Notes: generated by a model from the sequence alone, not told the origin. Positions 33,074 through 42,181 are shown, counted from the stretch's first letter. The stretch: 64,000 nt of DNA from Caballeronia temeraria (GCF_001544795.2 NZ_FCOI02000026.1:38595-102594); one strand, 5' to 3'. Program-made: numbers and translations.

Positions 33074-34249
33074 ATGAGCGTGATTCAACTGGACACCACC
33101 TTCCGCGGCTATCGCCGTAAAAACGGCCGCGTCGGCGTGCGCAACCACGTCATCATTCTTCCCGTGGACGATCTGTCCAATGCCGCCGCGATGGCCGTCG
33201 AAAGCGCGATCAAAGGCACGATGGCCATTCCGCATCCGTACGGCCGCCTGCAATTCGGCGCGGACCTCGACCTGCACTTCCGCACGCTGATCGGCGCGGG
33301 CAGCAATCCGAACGTGGCGGCGGTCGTGGTGATCGGCATCGAGGAAGGCTGGACCAAGCGCGTGGTGGATGGCATCGCGAAGTCGGGCAAGCCGGTGATG
33401 GGCTTCGGCATCGAACTGCACGGCGATCACGACACGATCATGCGTGCATCGAAAGCGGCGAAGGAAATGGTGCAGTACGCGACCGCGCTCGAGCGCGAGG
33501 AATGCCCGATCAGCGAACTGTGGGTCTCGACGAAGTGCGGCGAATCCGATACCACGTCCGGCTGCGGCGCGAATCCGACCGTCGGCAATGCGTTCGACAA
33601 GCTCTATGGTCTCGGCAATACGCTTGTCTTCGGCGAGACGTCGGAACTGACGGGCGGCGAGCAGATCGTCGCGGCGCGTTGCGCGAACGACAGCGTGCGC
33701 GAACGCTTCCAGTTCATGTTCGACCGCTATCAGGACATGATCAATCGCTGGAAGACGGACGATCTTTCGGAATCCCAACCAACGAACGGAAACATCGCGG
33801 GCGGGCTGACGACCATCGAAGAAAAGGCGCTCGGCAATATCCAGAAGATCGGCAAGAAGTGCATGGTCGACGGCGTGCTCGACAAGGCCGAAGAACCGAC
33901 GCACTCCGGTCTGTGGTTCATGGATTCATCGTCGGCGGCGGCGGAAATGGTGACGTTGTGCGCGGCGTCGGGATTCGCGGTGCACTTCTTCCCGACGGGA
34001 CAGGGCAACGTGATCGGCAATGCGATCGTGCCCGTCATCAAGATCTGCGCGAATCCGCGCACCGTGCGCACGATGGGCGAGCATATCGACGTGGATGTGT
34101 CCGGGATCTTGCAACGCGAGCAGAACCTCGACGAAACCGGCGACAAGCTGCTCGAATGCATGCTCGCGACGGCGAACGGCCGCTGGACCGCCGCCGAAAC
34201 GCTGGGCCATCGCGAGTTCGTGCTCACGCGCCTCTTCGAAAGCGCGTAA
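33074..34249 (+). CDS. suyB: UxaA-family lyase large subunit (SuyB-like)
   Basis: 391 aa. Opens with GYRRKNGRVGVRNHVIILPV, the UxaA/GarD C-terminal domain signature. Conserved Cys/Asp-rich blocks ELWVSTKCGESDTTSGCGANP, NIAGGLTTIEEKALGNI and GQGNVIGNAIVP follow. As SuyAB it would split (2R)-3-sulfolactate into pyruvate and sulfite using Fe. Length and blocks such as YGRLQFGADLDLHFRTLIG fit SuyB as I remember it. Neighbours (DctA-like importers, ComC-family dehydrogenase) suit sulfolactate handling, but no SlcC or sulfite exporter is in the operon. Confidence 0.65.
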   Translation: MSVIQLDTTFRGYRRKNGRVGVRNHVIILPVDDLSNAAAMAVESAIKGTMAIPHPYGRLQFGADLDLHFRTLIGAGSNPNVAAVVVIGIEEGWTKRVVDGIAKSGKPVMGFGIELHGDHDTIMRASKAAKEMVQYATALEREECPISELWVSTKCGESDTTSGCGANPTVGNAFDKLYGLGNTLVFGETSELTGGEQIVAARCANDSVRERFQFMFDRYQDMINRWKTDDLSESQPTNGNIAGGLTTIEEKALGNIQKIGKKCMVDGVLDKAEEPTHSGLWFMDSSSAAAEMVTLCAASGFAVHFFPTGQGNVIGNAIVPVIKICANPRTVRTMGEHIDVDVSGILQREQNLDETGDKLLECMLATANGRWTAAETLGHREFVLTRLFESA

Positions 34250-34404
34250 GCACGCGAAGGCCCGGTCTCATCGTCACGTAGAAGCACACAGTCAGCAGTC
34301 CCCGTCCGGTGCGCGCGCCGGTTCGACAGCCGTCACAGAAACGGCGCGAACCGGGTTCGCGCGCCCGTCGTCATCTTGCAGCAGCGAGTGGAGGAGACAC
34401 CATC

Positions 34405-35712
34405 TTGCGCGTGCTCAAGCATCTCTACGTCCAGGTCCTGATCGGCCTGGCGGCCGGCATTGTCGTCGGTTACTTCGCGCCTACGCTCGGCGTGCAATTC
34501 AAGCCTCTCGGCGATACCTTCATCCGTCTGATCAAGATGCTCATCACGCTTCTGATCTTCTGCACGGTTTCCGTCGGCATCGCGCGCATGGAAAGCCTGA
34601 AGCAGGTCGGACGCGTGGGCTTCAAGACGATCCTCTACTTCGAGGTCGTGACGACGATCGCGCTCGTCATCGGTCTCGTCGTCGCGAATGTCGTGCATCC
34701 GGGCGCGGGTCTCGACATCGATCCGAAAACGCTCGATCCGGGCGCGGTCTCGCATTTCGTCACCGAAGTGCATACGTCGGAACACAAGAGCTTGCTGGAA
34801 GAGCTCGTGCCGAATTCGGTCGTCGGTGCGTTTGCGCGCGGCGATCTGCTTCAGGTGCTGCTGTTTTCCGTGCTGTTCGGCGTCGCGTTGTCGCTGATGT
34901 CCGAGCGCAGCAAGTTCCTGGCGCAAGGCATCGAACAACTGGGCGACGCGCTGATGCGCATCGTCGAGATGATCATGCGTCTCGCGCCGCTCGGCGCGTT
35001 CGGGGCGATTGCGTTCACGGTCGGCAAGTACGGCATCGGCACCTTGCAGCAGCTCGGCCTGCTGATCCTCTGCTTCTACGTGACGAGCATTCTGTTCGTC
35101 GTGCTCGTGCTCGGCACCGCATGCCGATGGGCCGGCGTGAGCCTGTGGTCGCTGCTGCGCTATCTGCGTGAGGAGTTGCTGATCGTGCTCGGCACGTCGA
35201 CGACCGAATCCGTGCTGCCGCGCCTGATGGAAAAGCTCGAACGGCTCGGCTGCCCGAAGTCGGTTGTCGGTCTCGTGCTGCCGACCGGCTATTCGTTCAA
35301 TCTCGACGGCGCGGCCATCTATCTCACGATGACCTCGCTCTTCATCGCGCAGGCGACCAACACGCATCTCACGCTGATGCAGCAACTCGGCCTGCTCGCG
35401 ATCCTGCTTCTCACGTCGAAGGGCGGCGCGGGCGTGGCAGGCGCGGCGCTCGTCGCGCTGACGGCAACACTCTCGTCGCATAACATCATTCCTGTGGCGG
35501 GCATCACGTTGATCATCGGCATCGACCGCGTGCTCAACGAGATTCGCGCGCTCGTCAACATGATCGGCAATGCGGTCGCGACGCTCGTGGTCGCGCGCTG
35601 GGAAGGCGTGTTCGATGTCGAAACCGCGCGTGTCATACTCGCAGACCCGCGCGCCGCGCTCGAAGAAGAGACGCGCATGTTGATCGAACCCGCTCAGGAT
35701 ATGCAGAAATGA
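34405..35712 (+). CDS. DctA-like dicarboxylate/cation symporter
   Basis: 435 aa, DAACS family, about eight helices plus two re-entrant hairpins. Signature regions: GTSTTESVLPRLMEKLERLGC (HP1) and PTGYSFNLDGAAIYLTM, where the NLDG Asp is conserved, plus VNMIGNAVATLVVARWEG. No ATG fits; TTG 34405 after GGAGGA gives the usual N-terminus (LRVLKHLYVQVLIGL), and GTG 34411 is another choice. Imports a C4-dicarboxylate-like acid, perhaps sulfolactate here. Stop overlaps the next start (ATGA). Confidence 0.85.
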   Translation: MRVLKHLYVQVLIGLAAGIVVGYFAPTLGVQFKPLGDTFIRLIKMLITLLIFCTVSVGIARMESLKQVGRVGFKTILYFEVVTTIALVIGLVVANVVHPGAGLDIDPKTLDPGAVSHFVTEVHTSEHKSLLEELVPNSVVGAFARGDLLQVLLFSVLFGVALSLMSERSKFLAQGIEQLGDALMRIVEMIMRLAPLGAFGAIAFTVGKYGIGTLQQLGLLILCFYVTSILFVVLVLGTACRWAGVSLWSLLRYLREELLIVLGTSTTESVLPRLMEKLERLGCPKSVVGLVLPTGYSFNLDGAAIYLTMTSLFIAQATNTHLTLMQQLGLLAILLLTSKGGAGVAGAALVALTATLSSHNIIPVAGITLIIGIDRVLNEIRALVNMIGNAVATLVVARWEGVFDVETARVILADPRAALEEETRMLIEPAQDMQK

Positions 35713-36794
35713 CCGCAGCCGAAGACATCATCCTCTCGCCGACCACGCTGCACGCACTGGCGCGCCGCGCGCTGCTCGAAGCGGGCGCGACCGAGGCCAC
35801 CGCCGAGGCCACCGCGAAAGCGCTCGTCTATGCGGATGCGCGCGGCCTCTCGTCGCACGGCGTCGCGCGCCTGCCGATGTATCTCGCGCAATTGCGCAAC
35901 GGGCGCGTCGATGCAGCAGCAGTGCCCACGATCGTGCGCGACAAGGGCGCGGCGTTTCTCGTCGATGCCGCCGATGGTCTCGCGTTCGACGCCTGCGCAT
36001 TCGCGATCTCGACCGGCATCGAACGCGCGCGCACGTTCGGCACGGCGGCGGCGAGCGTCACGCGCAGTCATCATTTCGGCGCGGGCGCGTATCACCTCGA
36101 AGCGGTCGGCCGCGCGGGACTGGTCGGCCTCGCGTTCAGCAATGCGCCGGGCTCGATGCCCGTGTGGGGCGGCAAGCATCCGTTGCTCGGCACCAATCCG
36201 ATCGCCGCGGTGTTTCCGCGCGCCCAGGCCGAGCCGTTGATGATCGACCTGTCTTTATCGCAAGTGGCGCGCGGCAAGATCATGGTCGCGGCGCGCGACG
36301 GCAAACCGATTCCCGAAGGCTGGGCGACGACCATCGACGGCAAACCAACCACCGATGCGCACGCCGCGCTCGGCGGCATGATGCTGCCCTTCGGCGGCGC
36401 GAAGGGCGCCGTGCTCGCGCTGATGGTCGAACTGCTCGCGGCGGCGCTCTCGGGCGCGCAGTTCGGTTCGGAAGCGGGTTCGTTTCTGACCGAAGAGGGG
36501 CCGCGCTCGGGCGTCGGACATCTCTTCTGGCTGCTCGATCCGGATGCGCTGGCGGGTTCTCGCGTCTATCAGCAGCGCATCGAAACACTCATTGAACTGA
36601 TGCTCGTGGATGAAGACGTGCGCTTGCCCGGTTATCGCCGGCACGAGATCGCGGCGGCGAGCGAACGCAAGGGCATCGCGGTCAATCGCAAGCTCGTCGA
36701 CCAACTGCGCTCGCTCGCGAACGACACCGAAAGCAATTACGACGACTCACGCACAGGAAACACCGCACATCCCGCTTCTTCCCCAGCGATATAA
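35709..36794 (+). CDS. Malate/lactate/sulfolactate dehydrogenase family (Ldh2/ComC-like)
   Basis: 361 aa NAD(P)-dependent 2-hydroxyacid dehydrogenase of the non-Rossmann MDH/LDH type. Family blocks: YADARGLSSHGVARLPMY, RSHHFGAGAYHLE (catalytic His), GTNPIAAVFPR, and MLPFGGAKGAVLALMVELL. Members include ComC, (2R)-sulfolactate dehydrogenase, which would fit the SuyAB-like pair. It ends in a disordered tail. Start overlaps the upstream symporter stop. Confidence 0.82.
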   Translation: MTAAEDIILSPTTLHALARRALLEAGATEATAEATAKALVYADARGLSSHGVARLPMYLAQLRNGRVDAAAVPTIVRDKGAAFLVDAADGLAFDACAFAISTGIERARTFGTAAASVTRSHHFGAGAYHLEAVGRAGLVGLAFSNAPGSMPVWGGKHPLLGTNPIAAVFPRAQAEPLMIDLSLSQVARGKIMVAARDGKPIPEGWATTIDGKPTTDAHAALGGMMLPFGGAKGAVLALMVELLAAALSGAQFGSEAGSFLTEEGPRSGVGHLFWLLDPDALAGSRVYQQRIETLIELMLVDEDVRLPGYRRHEIAAASERKGIAVNRKLVDQLRSLANDTESNYDDSRTGNTAHPASSPAI

Positions 36795-36827
36795 AAGCAG
36801 GCGTCTTCATGACGCCCGGAGACAAGC

Positions 36828-38099
36828 ATGCGAAAGATCTTCCGTCAGATTTACGTGCAGGTTCTCATCGCAATCGTGGCCGGCGCGTTGCTCGGCCATT
36901 ACTTTCCCCATGCTGGGCAAAGCGTCGCGCCGTTGAGCACGGCGTTCATCAAGCTGGTGAAGATGGTGACCGCGCCGCTGATCTTCGTGACGATCGTGCT
37001 CGGCGCGAAAGAGATGGGCGGCGCGGGCGCGCTCGGGCGTATCGGCGGCAAGTCGATCATTTTGTTCGAGTTGACGACGACCATCGCGCTTCTGATCGGA
37101 CTGTGGGCGGTCAACACCATTCAGCCGGGCGCGGGCATGAATCTGACGCCGAGTTCCATCGACGCGAGCGTGCTGAACGGCTACGAACGGTCGATGCACG
37201 CATCGGGCGGCGTGATGGGCTTCCTGCTCGGCATCATTCCGGATAGCGCCGTGTCCGCCTTCGCGAACGCGGACATGCTTCAGGTCGTATTGTTCTCGAC
37301 GCTTTTCGCAATCGGCCTCTCGCATGCGGGCAAGACGGGCGAGACGGCGTACAAGTTTTTCGAAGGCGTGGGCAGCGCGCTCTTCGGCGTCGTGCGCATC
37401 GTGATGCGGCTTGCGCCCATCGGCGCGTTTGGCGCGATGGCATATGCCGTCGGCAAGTTCGGCTTCGGCACGATGAACTCGCTGTTGATGCTGCTCGTCA
37501 CGGTGTATGCGGCGACGCTCGCGTATATTGTGCTGATACTCGGCGGCATCTGTCTCATGTGCGACGTCAGCCTGTGGCGTCTGCTCAAGTACATTCGCGG
37601 CGAAATCCTGCTCGTGATCGCGACGGTGTCATCGGAAGCCGCATTTCCGCAGCTCGTGAAGAAGCTCGAAGCGCTCGGCTGCCCGAGCGGCGTCGTCGGC
37701 ATCGTCATGCCGATGGGCTATACGTTCAATCTCGCGGGCACCTGCGTGGCGCAAGTGATCTGCGCGGTGTTCATCGCGCAGGCGTTCGGCATTCAATTGT
37801 CGGTGGCGGAACAGGCGGTGCTCGTCGGCATTTCGATGCTGACGTCCCGCGGCATGGCGGGCGTGGCCGGAGCGAGCTTCATCTGCCTGCTCGCGACGCT
37901 CGCCGCGTTCAAGCATATTCCGATCGAGGGTGCGGCGATCGTGCTGGGTGTCGATCGCTTCATCGCGGAAATTCGCGCGACGACGAACATGATCGGCAAC
38001 GCGGTCGCGACGGTGGCCGTCGCGCATTGGGAGCGTCAGCGCGACGATGTGTGCATGCGCGAAACGCTCGGCATGCCGCCGAAGGTCGCGACGCGATAG
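36828..38099 (+). CDS. Divergent DctA-family symporter
   Basis: 423 aa, second DAACS transporter of the operon, with the same topology as the first but diverged. HP1 reads ATVSSEAAFPQLVKKLEALGC and the unwound helix reads MPMGYTFNLAGTCVAQ: the highly conserved Asp of NLDG is Ala here. That change should affect cation binding, so substrate or coupling may differ. VNMIGNAVATVAVAHWE-like end is kept. Last gene of the operon. Confidence 0.82.
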   Translation: MRKIFRQIYVQVLIAIVAGALLGHYFPHAGQSVAPLSTAFIKLVKMVTAPLIFVTIVLGAKEMGGAGALGRIGGKSIILFELTTTIALLIGLWAVNTIQPGAGMNLTPSSIDASVLNGYERSMHASGGVMGFLLGIIPDSAVSAFANADMLQVVLFSTLFAIGLSHAGKTGETAYKFFEGVGSALFGVVRIVMRLAPIGAFGAMAYAVGKFGFGTMNSLLMLLVTVYAATLAYIVLILGGICLMCDVSLWRLLKYIRGEILLVIATVSSEAAFPQLVKKLEALGCPSGVVGIVMPMGYTFNLAGTCVAQVICAVFIAQAFGIQLSVAEQAVLVGISMLTSRGMAGVAGASFICLLATLAAFKHIPIEGAAIVLGVDRFIAEIRATTNMIGNAVATVAVAHWERQRDDVCMRETLGMPPKVATR

Positions 38100-38112
38100 C
38101 GGGACTTGGTGT

Positions 38113-38331
38113 TCAGCCTCTTGCGTCGATCCATTCGCGCGCCCAGCGCTTCGAAAAGTCGAGTGCGTCGGATTCTTTCGAGAAGTAATCGAGTGAGTAG
38201 AAGCGATACTGCGTATCGGTTTGTTCGCCGTTCGAGCGTTCCAGCAACACGTTTGCTGAGAAAGATTTGTCGCGAAGGCGATGAGCGGTCGGATGCACCG
38301 CATATCCGCGGTAATGATTGGATCTGTTCAT
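38113..38331 (-). CDS. Small hypothetical protein
   Basis: 72 aa, MNRSNHYRGYAVHPTAHRL..., ending FSKRWAREWIDARG. The predicted order is beta strands then one helix. The start has no ribosome site (AT-rich upstream) and a longer in-frame start exists at 38466. The C-terminus resembles that of the 89-aa protein at 27654. No known function. Convergent with the symporter operon, 13 bases away. Confidence 0.6.
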   Translation of the reverse strand: MNRSNHYRGYAVHPTAHRLRDKSFSANVLLERSNGEQTDTQYRFYSLDYFSKESDALDFSKRWAREWIDARG

Positions 38332-38469
38332 TTTAATTTTAAGTTTGGGTGCTTTCTGCGGGAATGAGAAAGCATGAAGGCGATGCGCGTACTGAACGCG
38401 ATCGGAAGACGGCAGCAGATAGAGTCTGGCCGGAAGATTCGGTGTGCGCGAGGACAGAGACGACACGAT

Positions 38470-38495
38470 CCGGAAGCCGATGATTCGGCTTCCGG
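38470..38495 (-). terminator. Hairpin downstream of the cold-shock gene
   Basis: CCGGAAGCCGA (38470-38480), loop TGAT, TCGGCTTCCGG (38485-38495): a perfect 11-bp stem 12 bases beyond the csp stop. No good U-tract on the minus strand, but the stem is strong and may stop transcription or protect the mRNA end. Confidence 0.55.
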
Positions 38496-38507
38496 CAAAC
38501 TGCAGAT

Positions 38508-38711
38508 TTACAGCGGCTTGATGTTCGAAGCTTGCATGCCCTTCGGGCCGCGCTTCGTTTCGAAGCTTACTTTCTGACCTTCTTGCAGCGTCTTGAAACC
38601 ATCCGAGCGAATTTCGGAGAAATGCGCGAAGAGGTCGTCGCCGCCGTTATCGGGGCTGATGAAACCAAAACCTTTCGTGTCGTTAAACCACTTGACGGTA
38701 CCGTTGTCCAT
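38508..38711 (-). CDS. CspA-family cold-shock protein
   Basis: 67 aa OB-fold RNA chaperone. RNP1 KGFGFIS and RNP2 LFAHFS are intact, with GTVKWFNDTKG at the start and QASNIKP at the end. AGGA precedes the ATG. A good promoter lies ~130 bases upstream, giving a long leader as in cold-regulated csp genes. About 75% alike to the second copy at 51987 by eye. Confidence 0.95.
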   Translation of the reverse strand: MDNGTVKWFNDTKGFGFISPDNGGDDLFAHFSEIRSDGFKTLQEGQKVSFETKRGPKGMQASNIKPL

Positions 38712-38841
38712 GACAATCCTGAAATAAAATTAATGTGCTCGATCGAGCGGGGCGAAGCGGCAAGGAGGGAGTGGACAACGAATACCGGAGAGAAAACGGA
38801 CTATTGATGAGCAGCAATCGACTTCTTGTACTTCATCGGCG

Positions 38842-38870
38842 ACTATACCTATCCCCACAGAAATAGTCAA
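38842..38870 (-). promoter_or_regulatory. Promoter of the cold-shock gene
   Basis: Minus strand: TTGACT (38870-38865), 17-base spacer, TATAGT (38847-38842). Five of six consensus bases in each box. Implies a ~125-nt untranslated leader before ATG 38711, as is typical for cspA-type mRNAs. Confidence 0.7.
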
Positions 38871-38907
38871 CTATTATTAAGACTGAATCGTTTTGCGGAG
38901 GCGAGCA

Positions 38908-39321
38908 ATGCACGAGCAGCAGATACGCGAAATGCTGGATGCGCATTGGCGTGCATCGGCGGCGGGCGATTTCGATGCCGAGCACGACATCTACGATGAC
39001 GATGCCATCTGCGACTATCCGCAATCGGGCGAACGGATTCGCGGACGATTCAACTTGCAGACGCTGCGCAGCCGTCATCCGGGCAGGCCGTCCGGCTTCG
39101 AAGTCAGACGGATGCAAGGCGAAGGCAATCTTTGGATCACGGAATACACGATCTCGTACGAAGGCCGCATCGCGTACACGGTGAGCATCATGGCGTTTCG
39201 CGATGCGAAGGTCATCCACGAGACCCAGTATTTTTCGGAAGCTTTCGATCCGCCCGCCTGGCGCAGCCAATGGGTCGAGCGGATGCCGCAAGGCGGCGCC
39301 GCCCCTCGCGGCGCCGCCTGA
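38908..39321 (+). CDS. SnoaL/NTF2-like nuclear-transport-factor-2 fold protein
   Basis: 137 aa. Starts MHEQQIREMLDAHWRASAAGDFDAEHDIYDDDAICDYP (span), a typical SnoaL_2 opening, followed by GERIRGRFNLQTLRSRHPG and the beta sheet to AYTVSIMAFRDAKVIHETQYFSEAFDPPAWR. Probably binds or turns over a small ligand; no catalytic assignment. GGAGG supports ATG 38908. The last codons lie in a 12-bp-stem hairpin. Confidence 0.8.
   Translation: MHEQQIREMLDAHWRASAAGDFDAEHDIYDDDAICDYPQSGERIRGRFNLQTLRSRHPGRPSGFEVRRMQGEGNLWITEYTISYEGRIAYTVSIMAFRDAKVIHETQYFSEAFDPPAWRSQWVERMPQGGAAPRGAA
39291..39319. terminator. Strong hairpin at the SnoaL/ttdB convergent junction
   Basis: AGGCGGCGCCGC (39291-39302), loop CCCTC, GCGGCGCCGCCT (39308-39319): perfect 12-bp all-GC-rich stem that also encodes the last residues of the SnoaL-like protein. 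It ends 9 bases before the ttdB stop on the other strand. Probably blocks read-through both ways although U-runs are missing. Confidence 0.6.
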
Positions 39322-39327
39322 AGCGGA

Positions 39328-39936
39328 CTATTTGATGAAACTGAGTTCCTTGCTGATCTTTTCGAGGATTGGCTTTTTCCGTTCGTTGAAGACTGCCTTG
39401 TTCTCTTGAATGAGATTGTTGCCCTTCGTATCGATCGAAATGATCAGCGGGCCGAACTCCTTCACGCGATTGATCCACAAGGTTTCGGGCATGCCGAGAT
39501 CCTGCCATTCGGCGCCTTCGATTTCCTCGACGAGCGTCGCCGCGAGCACCGCGCAGCCGCCCGGAAAGATGGCATGAACCGCCTTGTGCTCCATGCAGCC
39601 CGCGGCCGTTTCCGGTCCCATGCCGCCTTTGCCGACGATCAGCTTCACGCCGGTCTGCTCGATGAACTCGCGCTCGAACTTCTCCATGCGCATGCTCGTC
39701 GTCGGTCCGATGGAAACCATCTCGAACGCGCCGTCGTCGTTCTTGCGCACGATCGGACCGGCATGAAAGATCGCGCCGCCGTTCAGATCGACGGGCAACT
39801 CGCGGCCTTGCTCGATCAGACGCCGATGCGCGACGTCCCGGCACGTGACCAGCCGTCCCGTCAGGTAGACGACGTCGCCGACGTTCAGATCCTCGAGGTC
39901 TTCGCTTTTGATCGGGGTTGTCAGGACCTTCTTCAC
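39328..39936 (-). CDS. ttdB: L(+)-tartrate dehydratase beta subunit
   Basis: 202 aa, class I fumarase-type C-terminal domain as a separate subunit. The start KKVLTTPIKSEDLEDLNVGD and blocks YLTGRLVTCRDVAHRRLIE, IFHAGPIVRK, SIGPTTSMRMEKFEREFIEQTG and VGKGGMG match E. coli TtdB closely from memory, including the IFPGGCAVLAAT segment. With TtdA it dehydrates L-tartrate to oxaloacetate. ATG overlaps the ttdA stop (ATGA). Confidence 0.88.
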   Translation of the reverse strand: MKKVLTTPIKSEDLEDLNVGDVVYLTGRLVTCRDVAHRRLIEQGRELPVDLNGGAIFHAGPIVRKNDDGAFEMVSIGPTTSMRMEKFEREFIEQTGVKLIVGKGGMGPETAAGCMEHKAVHAIFPGGCAVLAATLVEEIEGAEWQDLGMPETLWINRVKEFGPLIISIDTKGNNLIQENKAVFNERKKPILEKISKELSFIK

Positions 39937-40832
39937 AGCACCACTCCTTCATGCGAGAGAACTTCGTAGGACATGTCTGCATTGATGCGGATTTTGCCGC
40001 GACGATGCGCCCAGCATCCCGTGTTGACGGCCACGCCGATGGTCGACGGATGCCGCGCCGACGACTCGATGTTCACGCCCATCACGCTGTTGTTGCCGGT
40101 CAGCCCTTGAGGCCCGATGCCGACTTCGTTGAGCCCCTGTTCCAGCAACTCTTCCATCAACGCGGCGCGCGGATTGGCGCTCTTCGAATCGACGGGACGC
40201 AGGATCGCCAGCTTGGAAAGGCGCGCGGCCGTTTCGACGGAAGTGGACACACCGATGCCGACGAGCAACGGCGGGCACGCATTCACGCCGCGCTCGGTGA
40301 TGACATCCATCACGAATTCGGCGACGCCTTCGTAACCTTGTCCCGGCATCAGCACCTTCGCCGCGCCGGGCAGCGTGCAGCCGCCGCCCGCCATGTAGAC
40401 GTCGATCGTGCAACTGTCTTTCTCCGGCACGATGCGCCAGTCGAGCCACGGAATCTGCGTGCCGGTGTTGGTGCCCGTGTTCTTCTCGTCGAAAGTTTCG
40501 ACGGCGTTGTGACGCAGCGGCCCGAGCTTCGTCGCGCCAGCCGTGGCTTCCTGAAGAATGTCTTCGAGCTCGCCGAGCAGCGCAAAATGCACGCCCGCCT
40601 CGACGAAATACTGGATGACGCCCGTGTCCTGGCAGCTCGGACGATTCAGCTTGTCGGCGGCGTCCTGATTGCTGTCCATCGAGTCGTAAATCGACTTGGC
40701 GAGCGGATTGGTTTCCATCGTGCGCAGTTCCGCGAGCTTCGCCTTGACATCCTTGGGCAGGCGCTTGCCGATATAGGCCGTGAACTTCGCCATGGTGTCC
40801 GTGACGGACTGAATGGCCGCTTCCTTTTCCAT
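39933..40832 (-). CDS. ttdA: L(+)-tartrate dehydratase alpha subunit
   Basis: 299 aa Fe-S hydro-lyase subunit. Three Cys of the [4Fe-4S] cluster are visible in RPSCQDTGVI, GVNACPPLLVG and NTGCWAHRRG. LRHNAVETFDEKNTGTNTGTQIPW and GIGPQGLTGNNSVMGVNIESSARHPS (spans) match TtdA/class I fumarase alpha. The small size and TtdB-like partner favour tartrate over fumarate. Start 40832 is followed by MEKEAAIQ. Same operon and strand as the transporter 47 bases upstream. Confidence 0.88.
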   Translation of the reverse strand: MEKEAAIQSVTDTMAKFTAYIGKRLPKDVKAKLAELRTMETNPLAKSIYDSMDSNQDAADKLNRPSCQDTGVIQYFVEAGVHFALLGELEDILQEATAGATKLGPLRHNAVETFDEKNTGTNTGTQIPWLDWRIVPEKDSCTIDVYMAGGGCTLPGAAKVLMPGQGYEGVAEFVMDVITERGVNACPPLLVGIGVSTSVETAARLSKLAILRPVDSKSANPRAALMEELLEQGLNEVGIGPQGLTGNNSVMGVNIESSARHPSTIGVAVNTGCWAHRRGKIRINADMSYEVLSHEGVVL

Positions 40833-40879
40833 CTTGATTCCTCTGCGACGTATTGGGTGGGGGACGCGCGTGTGTTCTT

Positions 40880-42181
40880 TCAGTGCGCGGCGGCGTTGCT
40901 GGTGGATACCGAAGCTTTCTGCGAGCGCGCCAGCAACAAGGTCAGCACTGCAGACATCACGAGAAGACCGGCGACGAAGTAGAGGCCGCCCGAGTAGCTG
41001 CCCGTCGATTCCTTCAGCCAGCCGATGACAGCCGGGCCCGCGAAACCGCCGAGGTTGCCGATCGAATTGATCGTCGCGATGCCGGTGGCGGCGGCCGCGC
41101 CGGAGAGGAACATCGTCGGCATGGTCCAGAGGGGCGGCTTGGCGCAACTGATGCCGATATTCACGAGCGTCAGCGCAGCGATCAGACCGACGACGCTGCT
41201 GGCGACCGCCGCCACGATCAGCCCCACCGCCGCTGCGACGCAGGCCAGCACGACGTGCCACGTGCGCTCGCCGGTGCGGTCCGAATGACGCGACCAGATG
41301 ACCATCGCGATGACGGAGACGATCGGCGGAATCGCGTTGAGCAGGCCGACCGTCATCGACGAAACGCCCAGTTGCTTGATGATCTGCGGCGCCCAGATGC
41401 CGAGCGTGTACAAGCCCGCCGACGTGCCGAAGTAGATCAGCGACAGCGCGATCACGCGAGGATTCGCGAGGCCGCTCACGATGCCGTGCTTGGCCGTGGT
41501 GGCGCGGCTCGCGGCTTCCGCATTCATGACGCCGACGAGCCACGTGCGTTCGTCGTCCTTCAGCCACTTCGCTTTCTCGGGACGGTCGGTCATGTAGAAG
41601 AAGACGACCACGCCCAGAATCAGCGCCGGAATGGCTTCGAGGATGAAGAGCCACTGCCATCCGTGCAGGCCCATCACGCCGTTCATTTCGAGCAGCGCGG
41701 CGGACAGCGGCGAGCCGAGCGCGGTCGACAGCGGCGCGGCGGCCATCAAGAACGCGACGACGCCGGCGCGATACCGCGCGGGAAACCAGTAGCCGAGATA
41801 GAGGATGATGCCGGGGAAGAAGCCCGCTTCGGCCGCGCCGAGCAGGAAGCGGATGACGTAAAAGCTCTTCGGGCCGGTGACGAAGGCCATCGCCGCCGAG
41901 ATGATCGCCCAGGTCACCATCACCCGCGCAATCCAGATGCGCGCGCCGACCTTGTGCAGCACGATGTTCGAGGGCACTTCGAACAGAAAGTAGCCCCAAA
42001 AGAAGATGCCCGCGCCGAAACCGAGCATCGACGCGGTGAAGCCGAGGTCCGCTTTCATCGTGAGCGCCGCGAAGCCGATATTGACCCGGTCGATGTACGC
42101 GATGAAGTAAAGCAGCATGATGAACGGCACGATGCGCCAGCTGACTTTGCGCAGCGTGCGCTTCTCGATATCCATTTCCAT
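40880..42181 (-). CDS. ACS-family MFS transporter, probable tartrate importer (TtuB-like)
   Basis: 433 aa, twelve helices. Anion:cation symporter family signs: WRIVPFIMLLYFIAYIDRVNIGFA in helix 1, then GFGAGIFFWGYFLFEVPSN and RFLLGAAEAGFFPGIILYLGYWFP. Position in front of ttdA-ttdB indicates uptake of L-tartrate or a related acid. AGGAG supports ATG 42181. Divergent from a LysR with an LTTR-type dyad between. Confidence 0.88.
   Translation of the reverse strand: MEMDIEKRTLRKVSWRIVPFIMLLYFIAYIDRVNIGFAALTMKADLGFTASMLGFGAGIFFWGYFLFEVPSNIVLHKVGARIWIARVMVTWAIISAAMAFVTGPKSFYVIRFLLGAAEAGFFPGIILYLGYWFPARYRAGVVAFLMAAAPLSTALGSPLSAALLEMNGVMGLHGWQWLFILEAIPALILGVVVFFYMTDRPEKAKWLKDDERTWLVGVMNAEAASRATTAKHGIVSGLANPRVIALSLIYFGTSAGLYTLGIWAPQIIKQLGVSSMTVGLLNAIPPIVSVIAMVIWSRHSDRTGERTWHVVLACVAAAVGLIVAAVASSVVGLIAALTLVNIGISCAKPPLWTMPTMFLSGAAAATGIATINSIGNLGGFAGPAVIGWLKESTGSYSGGLYFVAGLLVMSAVLTLLLARSQKASVSTSNAAAH

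Noticed and set aside
38893..38907. TTG start for the SnoaL-like protein
   Set aside because: It would contain the GGAGG ribosome site of the better ATG at 38908.
39933..41999. A single 688-aa fusion covering ttdA and part of the transporter
   Set aside because: The N-terminal part is the transporter read out of frame; real TtdA begins at 40832.
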